Assembly: GCA_040882465.1 (NCBI GenBank)
Contig: JBBEBG010000029.1
Location: 22,759 to 86,758 of the forward strand
Source of the DNA: Gemmatimonadota bacterium
GTDB lineage: Bacteria; Gemmatimonadota; Gemmatimonadetes; Longimicrobiales; Gaopeijiaceae
Length of the DNA stretch: 64,000 bases
Direction of reading: 5' to 3'
The notes beneath the pieces are model-generated. The model was not told where the DNA came from. It searched no databases and saw only the letters and a program-made list of their open reading frames with translations. How positions within the stretch are numbered: the first letter of the stretch is position 1; every line of letters begins with the position of its first letter. The translations under genes and the position numbers were made by a program. This document shows positions 17,664 to 26,600 of this stretch, in pieces.

Positions 17664-19039
17664 GGAGACACCCCGGCCACTTCGGCTGCCTCGGGGGGCC
17701 GCACGAATTCCAGCCCCTCGGCGAAGGGCACTCCCGAATCCTCCATCCACGCGAGGAAGTCCCGCTGGGCCCGCTCCGCGAGGAGCTCCCGCTTCCGTTT
17801 TTTGTCACGAACATGGACTCCCAGTGGATCCACGAGACCCCAGTTGGAATTCATCGGCTGGAAGTGCCCGGGATCGCTCTCGGCCAGATACCGGAGGAGC
17901 CCTCCCAACATCGTCGCCGGTGGAGGGATGGCCGGGTCGAGGCCACGGAGGACGCGGTCGAGATTGACCGCCGCGAGGATCCCCGACGCGGCCGACTCGG
18001 TGTACCCTTCCACTCCCGTGATCTGTCCCGCGAAGAGGAGCTCGGGCCGGTCACGCAGCGCCCCATGCCGGCTGAGGGCGCCGGGAAAGTTGAGGTAGGA
18101 GTTTCGGTGGATCGAACCGAAGCGCAGGAATTCCGCGTCCTGGAGCCCCGGAATCGTGCGGAAGACCCGCTGTTGCTCCGCGATCCGGAGCCGCGTCTGG
18201 AACCCGACCAGGTTCCACATCTGGCCGGCCCGGTCTTCCCGACGCAGTTGTGCGACGGCATACGGGCGTTTTCCAGTGCGCGGATCCGTGAGGCCGAGCG
18301 GCTTCATCGGACCGAAGCGGAGTGTGTGCGGCCCGCGCGCCGCCATCACCTCGATGGGAAGACATCCCTCGAAGTAGGGCACCGCGTCCCAGTCGTGGCC
18401 GGGCTCATGCACGTCGGCCGCGGCGACCGCCGCGACGAAGGCTTCGTATTCGGATTGGGAGAATGGGGAGTTGAGGTAGTCGGGCGATTGTTCGAAGCGC
18501 CCCTGTGCGAAGACCACCGTATGATCCAGGGAATCGCCGTCCACGATCGGTGCGATCGCATCGAAGAAGGCGAGTCCCTCTTCCCCCAGCTCCGCGCGAA
18601 TCGCCTGGGAGAGGGCGTCCGAGGTGAGGGGGCCGGTCGCAACGATCGCGGGGCCGGGAGGGACTTCCCGTACCTCCGCGCGCTCGACCTCGATCCCGGG
18701 GTGCGCCTCGATCGTGCGGGTCATCGCGCGGGCGAATGTTGTCCGGTCCACGGCCAGGGCGGCCCCCGCCGGCACTCGGGCTTCATCTGCCGCGCGGAGG
18801 AGGAGCGAGCCGAGCGCCGTCATCTCGCGCTTGAGCTGGCCGTGCGCGTTTGCCGGGTCCTCGCTCTTGAAGGAGTTTGTGCAAACAAGCTCCCCGAGCG
18901 CGTCCGTCTGGTGCGCGGGGGTCCGCTGGACCGGACGCATTTCGGCGAGGCGGACGTGGTAACCGCGTTCGGCCAGGTGGAGCGCGGCCTCACAACCAGC
19001 CAGCCCACCCCCGACCACCGTCACCTCCCGGTCACTCAA
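17660..19039 (-). CDS. trmFO: Folate-dependent tRNA (uracil-54-C5) methyltransferase TrmFO
   Basis: With TTG start at 19039 the protein has 459 residues. The FAD-binding VVGGGLAGCEAA is at the N-terminus. The catalytic cysteines are in LVCTNSFKS and EGCLPIE, corresponding to the pair known in the B. subtilis enzyme. The folate/FAD C-terminal motif is GQITGVEGYTESAASG. It makes ribothymidine at T54 using methylenetetrahydrofolate. The TTG overlaps the end of topA and has AGGAGG about ten bases upstream. An ATG at 19081 would add 14 atypical residues. Confidence 0.93.
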   Translation of the reverse strand: MSDREVTVVGGGLAGCEAALHLAERGYHVRLAEMRPVQRTPAHQTDALGELVCTNSFKSEDPANAHGQLKREMTALGSLLLRAADEARVPAGAALAVDRTTFARAMTRTIEAHPGIEVERAEVREVPPGPAIVATGPLTSDALSQAIRAELGEEGLAFFDAIAPIVDGDSLDHTVVFAQGRFEQSPDYLNSPFSQSEYEAFVAAVAAADVHEPGHDWDAVPYFEGCLPIEVMAARGPHTLRFGPMKPLGLTDPRTGKRPYAVAQLRREDRAGQMWNLVGFQTRLRIAEQQRVFRTIPGLQDAEFLRFGSIHRNSYLNFPGALSRHGALRDRPELLFAGQITGVEGYTESAASGILAAVNLDRVLRGLDPAIPPPATMLGGLLRYLAESDPGHFQPMNSNWGLVDPLGVHVRDKKRKRELLAERAQRDFLAWMEDSGVPFAEGLEFVRPPEAAEVAGVSP

Positions 19040-21689
19040 CGGATTCGCCTCCCTCCTCTTTCGGAGCTGCCTTTCGGGCACCGCCTCGGGCGGCTCGCTT
19101 TTTCACTCCCCCACTCCGGGCCTTGCCGGTGCCGGAGCCCTTCTTCCCCTTCGAGGAGCCCTTCTCCAATCCGGCGCCCCTCTCCTTCGCCGGCGGCCCT
19201 CCGCGACCGCGGCGACCGCGGCCTCCCTTTCCCTTTCGAGCGGAAGCGGCAAGGAGCTCGACGGCTTCCTCGACCGTCACCACCTCGGGGTCCCCGCCCT
19301 TCGGGATACTCGCGTTCACCGACCCATCCGTGACGTACGGGCCGTAACGCCCATCCAAGATTCTGAGCTGAGCACCAGACTCCGGGTGAGTTCCGAGCTC
19401 CTTCAAAACCCGCGCGCCGGACTTGTTCGCGAGAAGCTCGAGCGCTGCTTCCAAGGTCACCGAGAAGATCTCGTCGGCGTTTCGGAGGTTTCTGTAGGTC
19501 CCTCCCCGTTCGACATAGGGACCGTAGCGTCCCAGCCCGGCGGTGATGGCCGTACCGCTCTCCGGATCGGTCCCCACGGTCCTCGGGAGGGAGAGGAGCC
19601 GCAGAGCGAAGTCGAGTCCGACGGTGGAGGGGTCCGACCCACGAGGGAGGCTCACGCGGCGCGGCTTTTCTCCTTCAGGCGCGGTCTCGCCGAGTTGAAC
19701 GTACGGACCGTAGGGTCCCTCCTTGAGGAGGACCTGGAGCCCCGTCGCCGAATCGCGCCCGAGGTCGGTCCCCGCCGCGCCGTCTCCCCCGCCGTCGAGA
19801 GACCGGGTGTTCCGGCATTCCGGATAGGCGGAGCACCCGAGAAATCGTCCATAGCGGTTCCACCGGACGAGCATCGGGCTCCCGCACTTGTCGCAGACCT
19901 CTCCCTCCGCGGCGAGAATCTCCTTCACGATCTGCTCGGAGGAAGCCTTCCCTTCCTCGAGCCGCTTCTTGAAGGACGGATAGAAAGCCTCGAGGACCCC
20001 CTTCCAGGGCACTTCCCCCTCTTCGACCCGGTCGAGGTCACCCTCCATGCGAGAGGTGAACTCGGGGTCGAAAAGATCGGGAAAGACACGGACGAGGAGC
20101 TTCGCGACGGTGTCGCCGAGCGGGGTCGGGACGAAGCGCCGCTCCTCCATCTCCACGTACCCCCGGTCGCGGATCGTGGAGAGGATCTGCGCGTAGGTGG
20201 AAGGGCGCCCGATCCCCTGCCTCTCCAGCTCCTTCACGAGACTGGCCTCGGAGAATCGCGCTGGAGGCTGAGTGAAGTGCTGTTTTGGCTCGAGCCGCTT
20301 CAGCGTCCCGTGGTCCCCCTGGGCGAGGGAGGGAAGAGGGGCCAAATCGTCGAGCCGGCGGTGCTCCCCGGCTTCGGTCGCCTCCTGGTAGAGGCGGGCG
20401 AATCCGTCGAATCGCACGATGGAACCCGTGGCGCGGAAGAGATAGGTGCGTCCGCTCAGCCCCGCGAGGTTGAAATCCGCGGTGGTGGTGTCGAAGATCG
20501 TCGCGTTCATCTGACCCGCCACGAAGCGGAGCCAGATCAATTCGTAGAGGCGGGCCTCGTCCTCGTCGAGGAAGTTACGGGCCTCATCGGGGTGCAGGGA
20601 CGGATCGGTCGGGCGGATCGCCTCGTGGGCCTCCTGGGCGCCCTTTTGCTGCTTTCCCGACCAGAGCTGGGGGGCCGACGGGAGGTAAACGTCTCCGAAC
20701 TCTCCCGCGACCCAGCGGCGCGCACCTTCCGCCGCCTCGGCGGAGACACGCGTGGAGTCCGTGCGCATATAGGTGATGAGCCCCGCGGCCCCGCGGGCCC
20801 CGATCTCCACACCTTCGTAGAGGCGTTGGGCGGAAGACATCGTGCGGCGCGCCGAAAAGCGGAGCCGCTTCGCCGCTTCCTGTTGAAGGGTCGACGTCGT
20901 AAACGGAGCGGGCGGATTTTTCCGCCGCTCCCGCCTCTTCACCTCGGTGACGACAAAAGGAAGCCCGGCAACGTCCGTGAGCACCTCTGTGGCCGACGCT
21001 TCGTCGCCCAGAGTGAAGGCCTTCCCGTCCAACTGGTGGAGCTTAGCCTCGAACGGTTGATCGTCTTTTTCGAGATGCGCCGTGATGGACCAGTATTCCT
21101 GGGCCACGAACGCCTTGATCTCGTCTTCCCGCTCGCAGATGAGGCGGAGCGCCACCGTCTGCACACGCCCGGCGGAGAGCCCGGGGCGGATCGGTTTCCA
21201 GAGGAAGGGAGAGACCTCGTATCCCACGAGCCGGTCGAGGATGCGCCGTGCCTGCTGGGCCTCGACCTTTTTCATGTCGAGCGTCCCGGGCGCGCGGAGC
21301 GCCTTCTCGACGGCGACCTTCGTGATCTCTCGGAACTCTACCCGGCGGAAGCGGTCGGGGTTGTCGCCGAAACCGAGGTGATCGGCGACGTGGAAGGCGA
21401 TAGCCTCGCCCTCTCGATCCGGGTCGGTCGCGAGGATCACCATGTCCACGTCCTTCGCTTTGCGCTTCAGCTCCTGGAGAACCTTCGCCTTGCCGCGAAT
21501 GGTCACGTAGTGCGGCTCGAAGCCGTTCTCCACGTCCACTCCGAGCTCTTTCGGCGGGAGGTCACGGACGTGCCCGACAGAGGCGGCGACGTCGAATCCG
21601 CGGCCGAGGTAGCGACCGATCGTCCGCGCCTTCGCGGGCGACTCGACGATCACGAGATGTCGGGTGGTGTGGCCGTTCCCCTTCGCCAT
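19032..21689 (-). CDS. topA: DNA topoisomerase I (type IA)
   Basis: The protein has 885 residues. TOPRIM motifs are VIVESPAK (Glu16) and ATDPDREGEAIAFH (Asp89-Asp91). The active-site Tyr307 is in LITYMRTDSTRVS. One zinc ribbon is visible (CDKCGSP and CSAYPEC), followed by Topo-C repeats (GPYVERGG, GRYGPYV). The last ~75 residues are a Lys/Arg/Gly-rich tail (for example KGKGGRGRRGRGG) likely to bind DNA nonspecifically. It relaxes negative supercoils behind RNA polymerase. It is followed by trmFO with an 8-base overlap and lies 49 bases after aroK. Confidence 0.96.
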   Translation of the reverse strand: MAKGNGHTTRHLVIVESPAKARTIGRYLGRGFDVAASVGHVRDLPPKELGVDVENGFEPHYVTIRGKAKVLQELKRKAKDVDMVILATDPDREGEAIAFHVADHLGFGDNPDRFRRVEFREITKVAVEKALRAPGTLDMKKVEAQQARRILDRLVGYEVSPFLWKPIRPGLSAGRVQTVALRLICEREDEIKAFVAQEYWSITAHLEKDDQPFEAKLHQLDGKAFTLGDEASATEVLTDVAGLPFVVTEVKRRERRKNPPAPFTTSTLQQEAAKRLRFSARRTMSSAQRLYEGVEIGARGAAGLITYMRTDSTRVSAEAAEGARRWVAGEFGDVYLPSAPQLWSGKQQKGAQEAHEAIRPTDPSLHPDEARNFLDEDEARLYELIWLRFVAGQMNATIFDTTTADFNLAGLSGRTYLFRATGSIVRFDGFARLYQEATEAGEHRRLDDLAPLPSLAQGDHGTLKRLEPKQHFTQPPARFSEASLVKELERQGIGRPSTYAQILSTIRDRGYVEMEERRFVPTPLGDTVAKLLVRVFPDLFDPEFTSRMEGDLDRVEEGEVPWKGVLEAFYPSFKKRLEEGKASSEQIVKEILAAEGEVCDKCGSPMLVRWNRYGRFLGCSAYPECRNTRSLDGGGDGAAGTDLGRDSATGLQVLLKEGPYGPYVQLGETAPEGEKPRRVSLPRGSDPSTVGLDFALRLLSLPRTVGTDPESGTAITAGLGRYGPYVERGGTYRNLRNADEIFSVTLEAALELLANKSGARVLKELGTHPESGAQLRILDGRYGPYVTDGSVNASIPKGGDPEVVTVEEAVELLAASARKGKGGRGRRGRGGPPAKERGAGLEKGSSKGKKGSGTGKARSGGVKKRAARGGARKAAPKEEGGESVE

Positions 21690-21738
21690 TCCCGTCGTGG
21701 AATCCCTGGTTGAAAAAATGGAACGCGGCCCCTCGCCC

Positions 21739-22338
21739 TCAGGCTCGAAGAGGCCGCTCCGGATCGGTCGCCAAATGGTCCATCACCAACCGAACGATTT
21801 CCTCGGGGCGGCGGTTCCCCGTCTCGACCCACCACGCCGCTTTTTTGTAATGGGGCTCCCGCGCCGCGAGGAGCTCCTCGATCCGCTCTCGCGGTCGCGA
21901 AACCCGGAGGAGGGGACGCGACCCCGGTTCTCGGCTCACGCGCTCCCATACCTCCGCACCCGGAACCCGAAGCCAGACGGAAAGGGTCCCTTCTCCGACC
22001 GACTCCATTCGTCCCTCGTGGCACGGCCACCCGCCCCCCGAGGCGAGGACGACTGCCGTCTCCTCGAGGAATTCGCCGGCCACGCGCGCCTCGGTTTCCC
22101 GGAAGGCCGCCTCCCCTTCCTCGCGAAAGATCTCCGGGATCGTGCGCCCGGCCCTCTCCTCGAGGACGGAATCGAGATCCACGAAACTCCACCCGAGCTC
22201 CCGCGCGAGGAGAGCACCCACCGTGCTCTTCCCGCTCCCCATGAATCCCACGAGGAGGATGCGCCGAAAGGGAAGCTCGGCGGGGTGTCCCGGCAGGTGC
22301 GCATCCGGGGCCGGCGCCACCGTCAGCGTTCGCCCCAA
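21739..22338 (-). CDS. aroK: Shikimate kinase
   Basis: The frame gives 199 residues. Walker A is LLVGFMGSGKSTVG, then the shikimate-binding Asp pair in FVDLDSVLEE, the substrate Arg in GEAAFRETEARV, the glycine triplet in VLASGGGW, and lid Arg in SRPLLR. It phosphorylates shikimate at the 3-hydroxyl. The start is uncertain: TTG at 22338 overlaps aroC by 16 bases, and GTG at 22320 also fits. Neither has a strong ribosome-binding site. About 20 residues precede the kinase fold. It is coupled to aroC, the enzyme two steps later in the same pathway. Confidence 0.92.
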   Translation of the reverse strand: MGRTLTVAPAPDAHLPGHPAELPFRRILLVGFMGSGKSTVGALLARELGWSFVDLDSVLEERAGRTIPEIFREEGEAAFRETEARVAGEFLEETAVVLASGGGWPCHEGRMESVGEGTLSVWLRVPGAEVWERVSREPGSRPLLRVSRPRERIEELLAAREPHYKKAAWWVETGNRRPEEIVRLVMDHLATDPERPLRA

Positions 22339-23543
22339 CCGCGCTCGGACAGGTACGCGAGGTATCCCTCGAAGTTCCGGCGTGTCTCCTGGATGGAGTC
22401 CCCCGCGAATTTTTCCATGAACGCGTCCGCAACGACGAGCGCGACCATCGCCTCGCCCACCACTGCGGCAGCGGGGACCGCGCAGACGTCGCTCCGCTCC
22501 GTGGCGGCCTCCTGGGCGCTCCCATCGCGGAGGTCCACCGAAGGGAGGCGCTGCTTCATGAGCGTCGAGATCGGCTTCATCGCGCCGCGAACCACGATCG
22601 GCTCGCCCGTAGTGACGCCCCCTTCGAGCCCCCCGGCTCCATTGGAGGAGCGCGCGAATCCCCCCGCGCGGTCGGCCGCGCTGCTCCGTACGATCGGGTC
22701 GTGAACGCGGGAGCCCGGACGCCGGGCCCCCTCGAAACCGAGCCCGATCTCGACTCCCTTGATCGCCTGGATGGACATCATCGCACCCGCGAGGCGGCCG
22801 TCCAGCTTTCGGTCCCAGCTGACGTGGCTTCCCAGCCCGACGGGAACCCCGGTCGCGACGACCTCGAAGACCCCACCGAGGGTGTCGCCTGCGTCCCTGG
22901 CCCGGTCGATCGCCTCCACCATCCGCGCGCTCGCCTCGGGATCGAGAGTGCGAACCGGTGAAATATCTGCCGCCCCATTCAGGTCGTCGGGAAGCGCCTC
23001 GGGAGGGCGCGCCTCGACGTCCCCGATGGAGCGAACGTGACTCCCGATCTCGATCCCGAACTCGGAAAGGAGGCGGCGCGCCACGGCGGCACAGGCCACG
23101 CGGGCCGCGGTCTCCCGGGCGCTGGCCCGCTCCAGGATGTCGCGAGTGTCCCGTCGGTTGTATTTCAGCACGCCGACCAGGTCGGCATGACCTGGGCGGG
23201 GGAGGTACATGGCGCGTAACGCTTTCGGGTTCTCGTCGGCGGGGGGAGGCAGGGGGCTCATCGCCGTGGTCCAGTTTTCCCAGTCCCGATTCCAGATGAG
23301 CATGGAGATCGGAGACCCGAGCGTCTCGCCGAGGCGGACCCCGGAGATGATCTCGGCCCGGTCCGACTCGATCTCCATCCGGCGCCCGCGGCCATGTCCG
23401 CCCTGGCGCCTCGCCAGATGAGGGTCCACGTCCCGCGCCATTTCCAGAGAAAGACCGGCGGGGATCCCTTCGAGGAAGGCCACGAGTCCCCTCCCGTGGG
23501 ATTCCCCGGCGGTCCCAAAAGAAATGCTGCGAAGGAGCGTCAT
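22323..23543 (-). CDS. aroC: Chorismate synthase
   Basis: The protein has 406 residues. Signatures are FGTAGESHGRGL (signature 1), ARRQGGHGRGRRME, RPGHADLVGVLKY, RASARETAARVA, and GGVTTGEPIVVRGAMKP. It converts EPSP to chorismate with reduced FMN as cofactor. It ends in a 16-base overlap with aroK. A perfect 15-bp hairpin lies just upstream of its start (see separate entry). The gene follows the large pilus-operon lipoprotein by 120 bases. Confidence 0.96.
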   Translation of the reverse strand: MTLLRSISFGTAGESHGRGLVAFLEGIPAGLSLEMARDVDPHLARRQGGHGRGRRMEIESDRAEIISGVRLGETLGSPISMLIWNRDWENWTTAMSPLPPPADENPKALRAMYLPRPGHADLVGVLKYNRRDTRDILERASARETAARVACAAVARRLLSEFGIEIGSHVRSIGDVEARPPEALPDDLNGAADISPVRTLDPEASARMVEAIDRARDAGDTLGGVFEVVATGVPVGLGSHVSWDRKLDGRLAGAMMSIQAIKGVEIGLGFEGARRPGSRVHDPIVRSSAADRAGGFARSSNGAGGLEGGVTTGEPIVVRGAMKPISTLMKQRLPSVDLRDGSAQEAATERSDVCAVPAAAVVGEAMVALVVADAFMEKFAGDSIQETRRNFEGYLAYLSERGWGER

Positions 23544-23554
23544 CGAGGTAAGCT

Positions 23555-23589
23555 CACGCCCGGTCTGGAACGTGTCCAGACCGGGCGTG
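23555..23589 (-). promoter_or_regulatory. Perfect 15-bp inverted repeat in the aroC leader
   Basis: CACGCCCGGTCTGGA and TCCAGACCGGGCGTG are exact reverse complements separated by a five-base loop (acgtg on the plus strand). The hairpin ends 11 bases before the aroC ATG and lies in the 120-base gap after the pilus operon. There is no U-tract on the minus strand, so it is not a classical intrinsic terminator. It could be a Rho-linked terminator, an RNA processing barrier, a translational control element or a protein-binding palindrome. Confidence 0.6.
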
Positions 23590-23663
23590 GCGAATACCGG
23601 TCAGGAATGACGCGCTCTCCTCAGGAGGGTCCGGCCTGATGGCCGTCACCCCGGAAGCGCGCA

Positions 23664-26600
23664 TCAGGGCCCACGGAGGATGTCCGCCTTGGTGACGTTG
23701 ATGACGACCACGCCGCCCTGGCTCCCGACCCCGTAAAGCTTCACGGCGACGCATGCGTCGTCGGACCCTGCCAAAATGACAGCCCCAGAACCGTCTGTCC
23801 CGCAGGTCAGTCCCGCATTGTCGCCCGGGAACGGAAGGGTCGAGCGCACCGGTCCGACGATGGTGTCTCGGATATGCACATGGCCACTCCGGAAGTAGTT
23901 ACGGGTGTCGTAGATCTCGACCCGGTTGTTCCCTACCGGAACGAATGCGTACGCCCGATTCGCCGGTGTTGCGAGCCCTTCTCCGGTGTGCGTCGGGTGC
24001 AACGCCACGCCGCCGCCTCCGGCGGAAATCGCCGGGCTCCCGATGAGGCGGAGATCCCTGTCGAAGAAGTATACGCCGAACAACCCGCGTCCAACGCCCA
24101 TCGTCCCGTCCTGATTCATCGCCACGCCCAAGACCCGCTCGGCCGCGTTCCCGACGAGGTCCACTACGGTGATCGCGTCCGTGATGGACTCGTCCGCGGC
24201 CCGCCAGAGGAAGATCCGGCCCGTCGTCGCCGTGGCGCCTTCGCCGATCGCCACGACGCTTCCGTCACCCGACCTCGCGATAAAGGTGGTGTCGGTGAGC
24301 CCCACGGACTCGATGTCCCACCGGCCCTGGAATCCGACGGGCCAGAAGAGGGGGTCGGCAGGGACGGCGGTGGAGACGTCGCCGAGCAGTTCGGCGAAAG
24401 CGCCGCAGGTTCCGTCCGTGGGGCACACGCCCGTGTAGACTGCCGTGGTGAATTCAGTCGCCGGGGTTCCCGGCTGGTGCGTGCGCAAGAAGATGCCGCC
24501 GGGCTCGGTGAAGGCCCGATCCACATTCCCCAACGCCCGCCAGCCGTCCGAGGGCGTCGTCCGACCATGCCCCGTGAAGAGCAGAACCTCGGGCGTCGGT
24601 CCGACTCCGAAGTCCACGAGCCGAATCGTTCCGTCCGGCGCGGCTCCCGTGGGCCGTGTCGAATACACGAGCCGACCCGCAACGTCTTCGGCCACGAACT
24701 GGGGCCGGTCGGAGAAGTCGAAGGGAATCGCCGTGAAGTTCACCTGACCCTGGTTCACCGACTCCTGCACGTCCCAGAGGAGCGTATTCGGCGTGGAGAT
24801 TCGATTCAGCTCCATGCGCCCGCCCACATCGACCCTCGAGATGTTCGTCCCCCCCGAATTCGCCACGAAGAGGAGGTTTTCGTCAATCAGTCCCGGGGCG
24901 AGCCCCCACGGGTCGGACCCAACGAGAATCGGACTCTCATACGTCCGCGTCGCGAGGTCGAAAACCTCGAGATGCCCGAGCGAGATATTCGAGAGAATGA
25001 GGAGGCCCTCGGGGGCATGGATCGCCGCGTCGGCGATGGATCCGCCGGCCGGGAGGCGAACCGTTTCGCCTGAGACCAGGGCCAGGACCACGTGCTGTCC
25101 AGTCTCTCCCGTCGCGACTGTGAAGTCGTCGCCGCCGTCCGTTACGGTGGCGCAACCGAGTCGCTGGAAGAGGGTGGACGACACCGCCGCCGCGCAGTTC
25201 CCCATCGCGTCCATGGACCACCCGAAGAAGTCGAGATCGAGTGTGTCCGGGCGATTGACCGGGTCATAGAACGGGTCACCGAGGGAGTCCACGAAGTCTT
25301 CGAGCGCGCGGAGCCTGAAGACCCGCGTGACGGTGCCGCCCACGCCACCGCCCGTCGAGATCGTATCGGCAAGCCAGAGCGTGTCCGCCTGGTTGTCTCG
25401 CCGGACCACCCGCACGGTGTATCCGGTCCGCTGGACCCCCGAGCCACCGGCGTTGTCGCGCGCGGTGACGCTCACCCGGATCGAGTCGGTCACCTCGATC
25501 CGATTCGGGTCGCCGACCGCTCCCTGGGGCTCGATGAGGATCCGCACTTCGGGGGCGATTCCGTCTACCCCGCCGCCCCCACTGATGACGTTCAGGGTCA
25601 CGAGCGGCGCGGTTCCGAAGATACCGTTCGTGTTGCGCGCGGTGGCCCGAATCGTCAGCGGACCCGATGCGAGCGCGGGAATCGTGTAGTCGAAAGTCAG
25701 GTCTATGGCATTCGGATTCTGGCCGGCCAGCACGAAGTCTTCGAGGGTGGCCGTGTCCGCGCCGCTGATCTCGACACGTACCAGGTTCACCCCGGCCGGG
25801 TCCGTGGCCGTCACCCGGATCGGGAGCGCCTGGCCGGCCGAAATGGATTGCCCGTCCACGAGGTCGGGGAGTTGGACCGAGGGTCCACCCATCGTGATCA
25901 GGACCGAATCGCGGCCGACGACTCCGAACGCATCCTCCGCCACGACCCGGATATACACGGACTCCGAAACGGTACCGAGCGGCTGGAGGAAACGGGCAAT
26001 GATCGTGTCCATGGGAAGCGGACTACTGAAGTCCACGACCTTGGGCGCGTAGCGGAGAACCTCCTGGTGTGTTCCCAGGTCACGATCTCCCCGGTGGGCA
26101 ACCCCCGAAAAGATGACGCGGGCCACCCCGATGGGATGCTGGATCCGGGCCCGCACGAAGATGGAATCCGTGAGAGATGAGCCGGAGTCCACCGTGGGAT
26201 TCAGGATCTGGATCGAGGGGGCGAGCTCCTCCGTTGCCGTCAGTGTCACCGTGATCGTATCGGCGGCGACGTTCCCACGGGCGTCGGTGGCCGTCACGAT
26301 GAAGTGGACGGCCTCCTCCGTCGTATCTGGCACCGGGATCATCAGGCGGAGGATCTGCTGCGGGAGGATGCGCGGCGGATCGAGCTGGACCTCCCGCGGC
26401 TGGAACCGGACGATCTCCTCCTCCGCGAGGAGATCGGGGTCGCCGCGGAGAGAGATCCCCTGGAATCGCACCGAAACGACGCCGCTCTTCACGAAACCGT
26501 TGGGATCGGAGACCGTCGCCAGGAGCGAGATCGAATCCCCGATGTTGAAGATGGCGCCGGTCCCGGGGGCATTGATGACGACCACGGGGGGACTCTCGTC

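Noticed and set aside
17477..21713. Plus-strand open frames of 618 and 775 codons opposite xerC, trmFO and topA
   Set aside because: Antisense shadows of three well-supported genes.
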